Under the pieces are notes generated by a model that had not been told where the DNA came from, made no database searches, and saw nothing but the letters and a program-made list of their open reading frames with translations. Positions 1-4,810 of a stretch of 6,194 bases of DNA are shown here, piece after piece; within the stretch, counting starts at the first letter, position 1; every line of letters begins with the position of its first letter. Source of the stretch: Candidatus Kariarchaeota archaeon (GTDB taxonomy: Archaea; Asgardarchaeota; Heimdallarchaeia; Heimdallarchaeales; Kariarchaeaceae); the NCBI GenBank assembly GCA_016839545.1, contig JAEOUB010000300.1:1-6194 (forward strand), in the 5' to 3' direction. Position numbers and translations under genes: made by a program.

Positions 1-151
1 CACGAGGATCTTCAGAACCAAAACAATCGAGAAGTAGGAATGGGTCAAGATTGACACCTGCCAGATTGCCAAATGCCCTTCGTAACCTTACCCCTGCTCC
101 ATCCATTGCTGGGACTGATTCTGCGATGTACTGAACTGATCTCTTCTTCAC
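1..151 (-). CDS. Pirin-family cupin protein, N-terminal 50 residues (cut by window edge)
   Basis: Reading down from a GTG at 149-151, the frame is open to base 1 and gives 50 residues. They match the start of pirins: a short lead (MKKRSVQYIAE), then a basic strand (VRLRRAFG, residues 21-28), then NLDPFLLLDCFG (34-45), which corresponds to the conserved DPFLLLDEF block. Pirins are two-domain cupins that bind a metal through His/Glu residues; some act as quercetinases or redox-sensing regulators, but a substrate cannot be assigned here. The metal-binding HPHRG segment would lie beyond the window. GTG is chosen because the only upstream in-frame codons are a few sense codons preceded by a TGA, with no ATG among them. 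There is no Shine-Dalgarno sequence, but a TATA-like box lies about 28 nt upstream, fitting a leaderless transcript. The gene follows the GTPase after 47 bp. I am fairly sure of the family and less sure of the exact start. Confidence 0.85.
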   Translation of the reverse strand, partial: MKKRSVQYIAESVPAMDGAGVRLRRAFGNLAGVNLDPFLLLDCFGSEDPR

Positions 152-174
152 TGATATCTTTCTCGTGAACTCTC

Positions 175-182
175 ATTAAATA
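175..182 (-). promoter_or_regulatory. Candidate TATA box for the pirin gene
   Basis: On the minus strand this reads TATTTAAT, close to the archaeal TATA consensus, and its centre lies about 27 nt upstream of the GTG at 151. That places the expected transcription start at or next to the start codon, consistent with a leaderless mRNA and with the absence of any Shine-Dalgarno sequence. It is inferred from sequence only; AT-rich matches arise easily by chance. Confidence 0.4.
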
Positions 183-198
183 CTATGCTTTTGGGAGA

Positions 199-1392
199 TT
201 AATCAAGATATGACCGTCTTCTTTCAGAGCCGTCCTCATCCTCGTCCTCTTTCTTCTTCTTTTTTGGAGGTACGACTGGATCCACTTTTTTAAACTGGAA
301 TTGACGTCTCTCACCCTCTTCAGTATCATTGTTTGTGGGTACAGGGTTGATCCTTGTGAATCTCAAGGGCTTTCGTTCTTCATGTTGCAGCCAAGAAGGT
401 ACGTATTCCTCTTCAGGTTCTTTTGGAGGCTCTACTTTCTCAATTGTTTTTTCGACCCGTGTCTCGGTAGGCTGAGCGACAGGAGTAGGCTTTGGCTGTA
501 CTTCCTGTTTTGGTCGATTATCAGGGATACCCCTGGGCTCGAATCGCCTAGGTTCACGCTGAACATGCTCTGTTTCACCAAACCTAAAGACCGTTTTTCG
601 TTTCCTTGGATCTGTTCTGCTGCTCTCAGACTCCATAGTCGGTTCAGGTGATTTTGGAACAGCTGGTCGACTTTCCTCTCTAGGTGGCGGTGTTGTCTGT
701 GGTGGTCTGTTCTGAGGTACAATTCTACCTGGCCCCGGTGAGGGTTGAGGTCTACTGAGGATAGATTGAGGTCTTCTCGGCTCTGGGCGTGAAACAGGCT
801 GTTTCGCGGAACTTGGTTGCGATTCTCCCATAACTGATTTCTCCTTGTCACTCATCCACTGTGCGACATCCTTGATTATAATCTCGAAGGCTTCATCAAT
901 ATTGGTACCCTCCAACGCAGAAGTTTCAATATAGGTGACTTTGTGACCGGTCATCTGAGACATTTTCTCAGCATAGGTGCTAGCCTCCTCATAGGACACG
1001 AAATTATCACTACCATCTCTGAGGTCGACCTTGTTCCCGATCAGTATCAGAGGAATATGCTCACCCTTGTTGTCCTGGATCTCATGTATCCAATTGTCCA
1101 ACTTCTCAAATGATGCCCTTTTGGATAGATCAAAGACAAGTAGGCCACCCAGTGCACTCTCATAGTAATTTGCTCTGATTTTGAGAAAACCACTCTGTCC
1201 ACCCAAATCCCAGATCTGAATGAGATAGAGAGTATCATCGTAGGTCGCCCGTTTGAGAGCGATATCTGCCCCCAGGGTCATATGATAATCGTTTTGAAAC
1301 CCTTCACCCAAGTACCGCCTACGAATCGAGGTTTTACCTACATTACCCTCTCCGAGTAAAACCATTTTGAAAATCCGTCTTGAGGCAGACAC
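199..1392 (-). CDS. Ras/Rab-like small GTPase with long disordered C-terminal tail
   Basis: This is a predicted GTP-binding switch protein of 397 residues from GTG 1392. The G domain (about 5-180) has all five motifs: P-loop GEGNVGKT (14-21), switch-I Thr in YHMTLGAD (T39), G3 WDLGGQ (61-66) with the catalytic Gln, G4 NKVD (120-123) and G5 ETSA (156-159). The Gly12-equivalent of Ras is G16, so an active GTPase is expected. WDLGGQ is the Arf/Arl form of G3, whereas the rest reads like Rab/Ras. From about residue 189 to the end the chain is Pro/Arg/Glu-rich and probably disordered, ending in KKKKK, an acidic run and SYLD. I see no cysteine anywhere, so C-terminal prenylation is not expected. 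Alternative starts are TTG 1413 and TTG 1398. GTG 1392 is preferred because it places the start just before the conserved SRRIFKMVLLGEG and about 28 nt from a TATA-like box. The gene lies 125 bp after L15, where SecY usually sits. The regulated pathway is unknown. Confidence 0.93.
   Translation of the reverse strand: MSASRRIFKMVLLGEGNVGKTSIRRRYLGEGFQNDYHMTLGADIALKRATYDDTLYLIQIWDLGGQSGFLKIRANYYESALGGLLVFDLSKRASFEKLDNWIHEIQDNKGEHIPLILIGNKVDLRDGSDNFVSYEEASTYAEKMSQMTGHKVTYIETSALEGTNIDEAFEIIIKDVAQWMSDKEKSVMGESQPSSAKQPVSRPEPRRPQSILSRPQPSPGPGRIVPQNRPPQTTPPPREESRPAVPKSPEPTMESESSRTDPRKRKTVFRFGETEHVQREPRRFEPRGIPDNRPKQEVQPKPTPVAQPTETRVEKTIEKVEPPKEPEEEYVPSWLQHEERKPLRFTRINPVPTNNDTEEGERRQFQFKKVDPVVPPKKKKKEDEDEDGSERRRSYLD
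271..372 (-). repeat. Repeated Phe-containing short motif in the GTPase tail
   Basis: Two segments of the disordered tail resemble each other: KPLRFTRINPVP (residues 341-352) and RQFQFKKVDPVV (363-374). They share the pattern basic-x-hydrophobic-x-Phe-x-basic-Ile/Val-Asn/Asp-Pro-Val. A third, weaker copy (KTVFRFGETE, from residue 266, around nt 597-568) keeps the hydrophobic-x-Phe core after a basic cluster. Conserved hydrophobic islands in an otherwise Pro/charge-rich tail are typical of short linear docking motifs, so I infer a binding site for a partner. No partner is identifiable from the sequence. Confidence 0.5.
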
Positions 1393-1414
1393 TGACAAAA
1401 TTATAACTTGCAAG

Positions 1415-1420
1415 TAAATA
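1415..1420 (-). promoter_or_regulatory. Candidate TATA box for the GTPase gene
   Basis: The minus strand reads CATATTTAC here, with a TATTTA core like the one ahead of the pirin gene. The first T lies 28 nt upstream of GTG 1392, which would put transcription start at the start codon. The whole gap from 1393 to 1517 is AT-rich and holds other TATA-like strings, for example ATATCGATTAAA around 1440-1451, so the precise element is uncertain. No U-rich terminator is evident after L15. Confidence 0.35.
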
Positions 1421-1517
1421 TGTGTATTCCATAAGTCAGGTTTAATCGATATAACTAGACTGAATTGTATTGATATTGGATATTACTAGTTTTCTACTGT
1501 GTCTATCTTAGAGATTA

Positions 1518-1979
1518 TTATTCAACAATTGTTACAGAGCCACCGGCTTCCTCAACCTTGGAGACTGCTCTCTCAGAGGCTTTGGCAACGGTAATGTTGA
1601 TAGCACGGGTAATGTCACCCTGAGCCAGCAATTTGGTGATGCCCATTGAGGTTAGGTTGACATTGTAGGTCGAACCTTCCATACTGGCCACACCCTTTGA
1701 TACCAGATTGTCGATAGATTGATCGAGGTGGGATACGTTGATAGTAGGGTGAGTCTTGTCACTATACTGACGCTTCTGAGGTCTTTTGAAACCATATTTA
1801 CCGATGACTTTCTCACCAGCTTTTTCTCGCAGGATAACCTGAATTCCAAGGTGACCCATGGTTCCGGCATTACCTTTACCTCCGCGCATTCCTGCGCCCT
1901 TATGGTCCTTGGTTACTCCCCAACCATGGCTCCGTGTTCCGCGCTGTCGGATCTTTTTCTTTTGTCTTCGTCTTACCAT
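1518..1979 (-). CDS. rpl15: Large-subunit ribosomal protein L15 (uL15), archaeal type
   Basis: A 153-residue protein of the 50S subunit. The very basic N-terminus (VRRRQKKKIRQRGTRSHGWG) and the following Gly-rich stretch (GAGMRGGKGNAG) form the extended arm that penetrates 23S rRNA. The C-terminal half carries the globular fold ending in AGGSVTIVE. Length is normal for archaeal L15. ATG 1979 is chosen over an in-frame GTG at 1988 because GGAGTGA (1985-1991) is a Shine-Dalgarno sequence 5 nt before the ATG and contains that GTG. The site overlaps the L30 stop codon, indicating translational coupling. The gene ends in a double stop, TAATAA, and is the last ribosomal gene of the run; in most archaea secY follows here, but not in this window. 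Confidence 0.97.
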   Translation of the reverse strand: MVRRRQKKKIRQRGTRSHGWGVTKDHKGAGMRGGKGNAGTMGHLGIQVILREKAGEKVIGKYGFKRPQKRQYSDKTHPTINVSHLDQSIDNLVSKGVASMEGSTYNVNLTSMGITKLLAQGDITRAINITVAKASERAVSKVEEAGGSVTIVE

Positions 1980-1984
1980 ATCAA

Positions 1985-1991
1985 TCACTCC
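1985..1991 (-). promoter_or_regulatory. Shine-Dalgarno sequence deciding the L15 start
   Basis: The minus strand reads GGAGTGA, 5 nt before ATG 1979. Its first base is the last base of the L30 stop codon TAG. It covers the rival in-frame GTG at 1988, which is therefore unlikely to be the initiator. Confidence 0.75.
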
Positions 1992-2470
1992 TATGCCATC
2001 CTATTGATTAGCGAGGTGATAGTCTCTCCTCGGTAACCAAGGTCTCCCTTCTGGTTGGTACTGTATTTCAGTGACTTGAAACCCTTTCGTGGGGGATTGA
2101 GTCTGAAAACAAGCTGCAGCTCGGGGACGTCAGTGAGTTTTGCTTCGCCGGCAGCGAGTGCCTCTGCGAACTCACGGATGTTCTTGTAATCTGTGGTTGC
2201 CTCTAGATATTCATCTGTTAGCTTGTTGCCCTTTCCGGGAAGTTCTCCACGCTTGCGGAGCAGGTGCTCGATGGCATCGGCATCTACTTCTCCCCAGGTA
2301 ACGGCATCTTTGGCTTTCTTGAGCATACCCTCAAGAGGACCGTTAGCGGTATAGATTGAACAGTGGTTGGGCTTGTGGAGACGCAGCATCTTCATGGTGT
2401 GCTCCAGGTTGTAATTTCTGTTGACACGTCCACGGAGTCTGATAATTGCGTATACTTTTTGCTCACTCAT
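1991..2470 (-). CDS. rpl30: Large-subunit ribosomal protein L30 (uL30), archaeal long form
   Basis: A 159-residue protein of the 50S subunit, homologous to eukaryotic L7. The N-terminal ferredoxin-like L30 core (YAIIRLRGRVNRNYNLEHT, about 7-25, and the MLRLHKPNHCSIY block following) contacts 23S rRNA. The C-terminal extension, absent from the short bacterial L30, ends in RLNPPRKGFKSLKYSTNQKG followed by DLGYRG, as expected for archaeal members. The start is ATG 2470, six codons inside the longest frame, because GAGGTGA at 2476-2482 lies 5 nt before it and the longer frame would overlap S5. The gap to the S5 stop is 5 nt, and L15 follows 11 nt after its own stop codon. Confidence 0.97.
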   Translation of the reverse strand: MSEQKVYAIIRLRGRVNRNYNLEHTMKMLRLHKPNHCSIYTANGPLEGMLKKAKDAVTWGEVDADAIEHLLRKRGELPGKGNKLTDEYLEATTDYKNIREFAEALAAGEAKLTDVPELQLVFRLNPPRKGFKSLKYSTNQKGDLGYRGETITSLINRMA

Positions 2471-2475
2471 GACAA

Positions 2476-2482
2476 TCACCTC
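2476..2482 (-). promoter_or_regulatory. Shine-Dalgarno sequence deciding the L30 start
   Basis: The minus strand reads GAGGTGA, 5 nt before ATG 2470; its last three bases are the S5 stop codon TGA. This favours the internal ATG over the ATG at 2488 and couples L30 translation to termination on S5. Confidence 0.75.
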
Positions 2483-3093
2483 TGCCATTCTGCCGGGGGC
2501 AGAACGGAATATGTGCTCTTCAATGCCTCAAATGTTGCTTTGGCAAAGTTTGCTGTTGTCCTGGTGTCTCCACCAGTCTTGGTCCATGCATCCTCGATAC
2601 CTGCCAGATCAAGTACTGTCTTCGCAATGTTACCTGCAGCAAGTCCGGTTCCTCTGGGTGCTGGCATGATCTCAATGCGGACAGATCCTGTTCTGCCATT
2701 GGTCTTGAAAGGAACTGAGTGAATACCACCACAGCGGCACTCCCAGCTTCCACATCCACGTCGTACGGGTGCAATGTTCATCTTGGCTAGCGTAATTGCA
2801 TGGCGAATTGCAGGTCCGATCTCTCGGAGCTTGGACTGTGCAATACCGATATGTCCATTTTTGTCACCCACAATCATAGTTGCCTGGAATTTTCGTTTTC
2901 GCCCTGCAGAACTCATTGCCTGGACAAGGTTAATGTCCACAACTTCCTCTGCCATTCCGGGTAGGAGGGTGTCGACGATTTCTACTTCTTGAATACGGAG
3001 TCCTCTCTGGAAGATCTCATCAATTGTGGTGATCTCTCCCTCAAGTACCATAGTTCCCAATCGGGTTCGTGGTTCCCATTCTTCTAAACTCAT
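2476..3093 (-). CDS. rps5: Small-subunit ribosomal protein S5 (uS5), archaeal type
   Basis: A 205-residue protein of the 30S subunit, related to eukaryotic S2. It sits near the mRNA entry side and the decoding region and affects accuracy. The N-terminal double-stranded-RNA-binding-like domain spans about 42-110 (AGRKRKFQATMIVGDKNGHIG inside it). The C-terminal domain follows, with MPAPRGTGLAAG (143-154). Between them, RRGCGSWECRCGG (111-123) is the Cys-containing archaeal segment, with C114, C119 and C121. ATG 3093 is preceded by AGGAGG (3103-3108) with 9-nt spacing; that site overlaps the L18 stop TAG, and the gap from L18 is 13 nt. It is the only small-subunit protein in this run, as is usual in the spc operon. 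Confidence 0.98.
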   Translation of the reverse strand: MSLEEWEPRTRLGTMVLEGEITTIDEIFQRGLRIQEVEIVDTLLPGMAEEVVDINLVQAMSSAGRKRKFQATMIVGDKNGHIGIAQSKLREIGPAIRHAITLAKMNIAPVRRGCGSWECRCGGIHSVPFKTNGRTGSVRIEIMPAPRGTGLAAGNIAKTVLDLAGIEDAWTKTGGDTRTTANFAKATFEALKSTYSVLPPAEWQR

Positions 3094-3102
3094 CTTTTAT
3101 TT

Positions 3103-3108
3103 CCTCCT
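3103..3108 (-). promoter_or_regulatory. Shine-Dalgarno sequence of S5
   Basis: The minus strand reads AGGAGG, 9 nt before ATG 3093. Its first two bases are the last two of the L18 stop codon, so ribosomes ending L18 would sit on the S5 initiation site. Confidence 0.8.
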
Positions 3109-3610
3109 AAAATTTCCCGTCGATGGAGCTGATGACTTTGTCAACATTTCCACCATCGACACTTTCGGCAAATTCACCCTTGACGGCCTCTTCCTCGGGG
3201 AAGATCTCATTTGCCGCTGGGATCTCAACACCGGAATCAATCACACCTTTGAGTGCAGCATAAATCCTGCTTCTCTTGGTGTTGGTTTGCAAACCGAGGT
3301 CAAGAATACCGTCTTCAATACCGCCGGCCATTGCCATCTTTCCTGCAAGGTAGCCGGTGAGGTATGCTGCTGGTAAGTTTCCACCTTTGGTATCCCAGCC
3401 AAAATCGGCCAGTTTGTAAGATGAAGCATCTACCAGGGTTTTGTCACCGTCAGGCAGTGCCTCGATGAACTGTACTCTCATATGCTTGGAGGTGCGTCGA
3501 ATGACAAGACGGGTACGACCTGACTTCAAAAGTTCCCTTCTGAGGTAGTAGTCAGTTTTACCCTCTCTGCGTCGGCGCAGCCTTACTCGATATCTAGGTC
3601 CTGTTGCCAT
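3107..3610 (-). CDS. rpl18: Large-subunit ribosomal protein L18 (uL18), archaeal type
   Basis: A 167-residue protein that binds 5S rRNA and anchors it in the central protuberance of the 50S subunit, homologous to eukaryotic L5. The Arg-rich N-terminus (PRYRVRLRRRREGKTDYYLR) is the archaeal/eukaryotic signature. It is followed by RLVIRRTSKHMRVQFIEA (about 34-51) and by NLPAAYLTGYLAGKMA (78-93), which correspond to the conserved RNA-binding core. The C-terminus is mildly acidic. ATG 3610 overlaps the L19e stop by one base (TAATG), indicating coupled translation. Only a weak GGAG (3622-3625, 11 nt away) is seen upstream, so initiation may depend mainly on ribosomes finishing L19e. Confidence 0.97.
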   Translation of the reverse strand: MATGPRYRVRLRRRREGKTDYYLRRELLKSGRTRLVIRRTSKHMRVQFIEALPDGDKTLVDASSYKLADFGWDTKGGNLPAAYLTGYLAGKMAMAGGIEDGILDLGLQTNTKRSRIYAALKGVIDSGVEIPAANEIFPEEEAVKGEFAESVDGGNVDKVISSIDGKF

Positions 3611-4083
3611 TATTTGCTCAACTCCGGTAATCGCTGTTCAGCGAGGTTATTCTCACGAATGTAGTTGTACAGGTACCTTCGTGAACGGAAGAGGTTACCC
3701 TTTGCCTGCAAGTACAGAGTCCTGTAGGTGTTGGGGCTGATGTAACCCTCTTCTCGCAGTTGTGTCAGGTACTTCCTCTGTGCTCGGATTTTATTAATCC
3801 AAGTTCTCTTAGAGTTGTTTCTTGCATTGGCAGTACCCTTCCTGCTTCCAGGTCCTCGGCGTTGTCCACGTGCTCTCTTGAGTTTCTGAGCACGAGCTCT
3901 ACCTCTGGAGGTGCCCTTGATCTTACGAGGCCTGATAAAACCGTCGTGGATCAGCTTCCCGACATCCTCTCGGGTGATGGCATTGGATACCTTGAAGATT
4001 GCTTCAGGATCAATCCAAACACCGTTCATACCTCGACCAAGGAGTTCAGCAGCCATACGCTTCTGAGGGGTAATGTTCACCAT
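3610..4083 (-). CDS. rpl19e: Large-subunit ribosomal protein L19e (eL19)
   Basis: A 157-residue 50S protein found only in archaea and eukaryotes, where it helps form an intersubunit bridge. The N-terminal domain (about 1-55) has TPQKRMAAELLGRGMNGVWIDP, the family's KR-x-AA signature. The middle is the very basic Gly/Arg linker (GTSRGRARAQKLKRARGQRR onward, 58-86) and the C-terminus is the long helix with RTWINKIRAQRKYLTQLREE (93-112). Family members usually have Arg in the NRVW motif; here it is NGVW (20-23), a small deviation. ATG 4083 overlaps the L32e stop TAA by one base. A good GAGGAGG site lies inside the acidic tail of L32e, 10 nt upstream. Confidence 0.98.
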   Translation of the reverse strand: MVNITPQKRMAAELLGRGMNGVWIDPEAIFKVSNAITREDVGKLIHDGFIRPRKIKGTSRGRARAQKLKRARGQRRGPGSRKGTANARNNSKRTWINKIRAQRKYLTQLREEGYISPNTYRTLYLQAKGNLFRSRRYLYNYIRENNLAEQRLPELSK

Positions 4084-4616
4084 TATTCTTCATCCTCCTC
4101 TTCAGTCTCTTCGAATTCCTCTTCTTCAAGATCTTCATCATCAACAAGGAGAAGATCATCGTCAACTTCCTCAAATTCATCTTCGAGTTCGACGAATTCT
4201 TCATCTTCCTCAAAGGCATCGAGCCTTCTAATCTGGGGGTTGATGATGTGAATTCCAAGATCCTCTGCTTCATTGATGATTGCAATTCGCTTTCTGCTTC
4301 CAACGGATCCACCAATCTGAGCGATCTGTGTTTCAATATCCACAAGTTCAAGATCTTCGACCCTGAATACTTGTACTACTTCCTTACCTGAAGGATGAAG
4401 ACCACGTACAGCAGCAGGTCCACGATATCCAGTTTGTACCTTCTTTCGCTTACCTCGAAGCTGGTGTCTCATCTTAGAATCAATACCCTTTGGAGATCTC
4501 CAACTGGTTTGGATTCGCTTCAGCCGGTAGTAGTTTTCTCTTATGAACTTTGGCCGCTTCTTGTTCATTTTAGATCGCAGCCTAAGTAACCGGTTCCTTT
4601 CTGTTTGATCAGTCAT
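4083..4616 (-). CDS. rpl32e: Large-subunit ribosomal protein L32e (eL32) with acidic C-terminal extension
   Basis: A 177-residue 50S protein specific to archaea and eukaryotes. The core (about 10-130) carries RPKFIRENYYRLKRIQTSWR and RSPKGIDSKMRHQLRGKRKK, the family signature, then YRGPAAVRGLHPSG and a final KRIAIINEAEDLGIHIINP. After it come 43 residues, 30 of them Asp or Glu, which are not part of the L32e fold. ATG 4616 is chosen because GGGAGGT (4623-4629) lies 6 nt upstream and the protein then begins MTDQTERNRLLRLR. A 42-residue longer reading from 4742 has no family resemblance and covers the leader. It is the first ribosomal gene of the run; L6, the usual upstream neighbour, is missing. 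Its stop overlaps the L19e start. Confidence 0.97.
   Translation of the reverse strand: MTDQTERNRLLRLRSKMNKKRPKFIRENYYRLKRIQTSWRSPKGIDSKMRHQLRGKRKKVQTGYRGPAAVRGLHPSGKEVVQVFRVEDLELVDIETQIAQIGGSVGSRKRIAIINEAEDLGIHIINPQIRRLDAFEEDEEFVELEDEFEEVDDDLLLVDDEDLEEEEFEETEEEDEE
4086..4214 (-). other. Acidic low-complexity tail of L32e, also holding the L19e Shine-Dalgarno site
   Basis: Residues 135-177 of L32e (FEEDEEFVE... to the end) contain 30 Asp/Glu with scattered Phe, Leu and Val. The GAA/GAG-rich codons create GAGGAGG at 4094-4100, which is the ribosome binding site for L19e. The tail could mimic nucleic acid, delay binding of an otherwise basic protein to rRNA, or recruit a factor; these are inferences. 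The frame is continuous with a normal L32e core and stops exactly at L19e, so it is not a sequencing artefact by appearance. Confidence 0.85.
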
Positions 4617-4622
4617 AACATT

Positions 4623-4629
4623 ACCTCCC
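4623..4629 (-). promoter_or_regulatory. Shine-Dalgarno sequence deciding the L32e start
   Basis: The minus strand reads GGGAGGT, 6 nt before ATG 4616. It is the strongest such site in the window and fixes the start of the first gene of the ribosomal run, excluding the upstream in-frame ATGs at 4742 and about 4631. Confidence 0.85.
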
Positions 4630-4630
4630 A

Positions 4631-4645
4631 TCACGTATTCACGTA
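4631..4645 (-). repeat. Tandem 7-mer TACGTGA upstream of L32e
   Basis: TACGTGA occurs twice with an 8-bp period directly before the L32e Shine-Dalgarno sequence (plus strand TCACGTA at 4631-4637 and 4639-4645). Each copy contains the palindrome ACGT. The position suits an operator or a leader element governing translation of the ribosomal run, but this is only inferred. Confidence 0.4.
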
Positions 4646-4719
4646 AATGGAGTATGTCAGGATCGTAACGCTCAATGTTTATCAACCGCAAATGGGTCGA
4701 GAGAAACAATGGCAAATGT

Positions 4720-4739
4720 GAACCACAGCGCGGTGGTTC
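4720..4739 (-). promoter_or_regulatory. Perfect 7-bp hairpin in the L32e leader
   Basis: GAACCAC and GTGGTTC pair perfectly around a 6-nt GC-rich loop, about 105 nt before the L32e start codon. If the transcript starts near the TATA-like box at 4775-4780, the hairpin would lie near the 5' end of the leader RNA. Equally, it could be a palindromic protein site in DNA. It is not followed by a clean U run, so a classical terminator for the upstream gene is unlikely. The rest of the 194-bp gap shows no tRNA or open reading frame I can support. Confidence 0.45.
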
Positions 4740-4774
4740 CACTACGACTCTAGATGACGGTTCTCAGAACTGCA

Positions 4775-4780
4775 TTTAAA
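4775..4780 (-). promoter_or_regulatory. Candidate TATA box for the ribosomal operon
   Basis: TTTAAA within TCTTTTAAATGCAG resembles an archaeal TATA box and lies about 30 bp after the surface-protein stop. Transcription from it would begin near 4750 and give a leader of roughly 135 nt containing the hairpin and the tandem 7-mer. A weaker alternative, GATAAACATT near 4673-4682, would give a much shorter leader. Confidence 0.35.
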
Positions 4781-4810
4781 AGAATGGATACATTACGATC
4801 TTGAGTAGGG

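Noticed and set aside
244..270. A-rich run (A6 followed by GAAGAAGAAA) in the GTPase gene as a frameshift signal
   Set aside because: It encodes the Lys run; the zero frame stays open to a normal stop and there is no evident downstream stimulatory structure or meaningful alternative frame.
432..851. Minus-strand 139-codon frame inside the GTPase tail
   Set aside because: It is out of frame with the GTPase and has no recognisable domain; the Pro/Arg-rich codon bias of the tail keeps alternative frames open.
1440..1495. 6-bp inverted repeat AACTAG...CTAGTT and repeated AATATC strings between L15 and the GTPase gene
   Set aside because: Short arms in AT-rich DNA with a long spacer are expected by chance, and no U-run makes it a terminator.
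1719..2036. Plus-strand frame of 105 codons across L15 and the L30 end
   Set aside because: It is antisense to two certain ribosomal genes, with no ribosome binding site or domain resemblance.
3760..4251. Plus-strand open frame of 163 codons with long Ser runs
   Set aside because: It is the complement of the acidic GAA/GAG tail of L32e and of L19e; the Ser/Arg runs are a composition artefact and it overlaps two certain genes.
4617..4742. N-terminal extension of L32e from ATG 4742
   Set aside because: The 42 extra residues have no family resemblance, run through the hairpin and tandem repeat, and would place the strong GGGAGGT site inside the coding region with ATG 4616 at ideal spacing.
4640..4760. 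Possible tRNA or small RNA gene in the L32e leader, suggested by a GTGGTTCA string
   Set aside because: No matching acceptor stem, anticodon arm or proper T-loop (GGTTCRA pattern with pairing arms) could be assembled around it.
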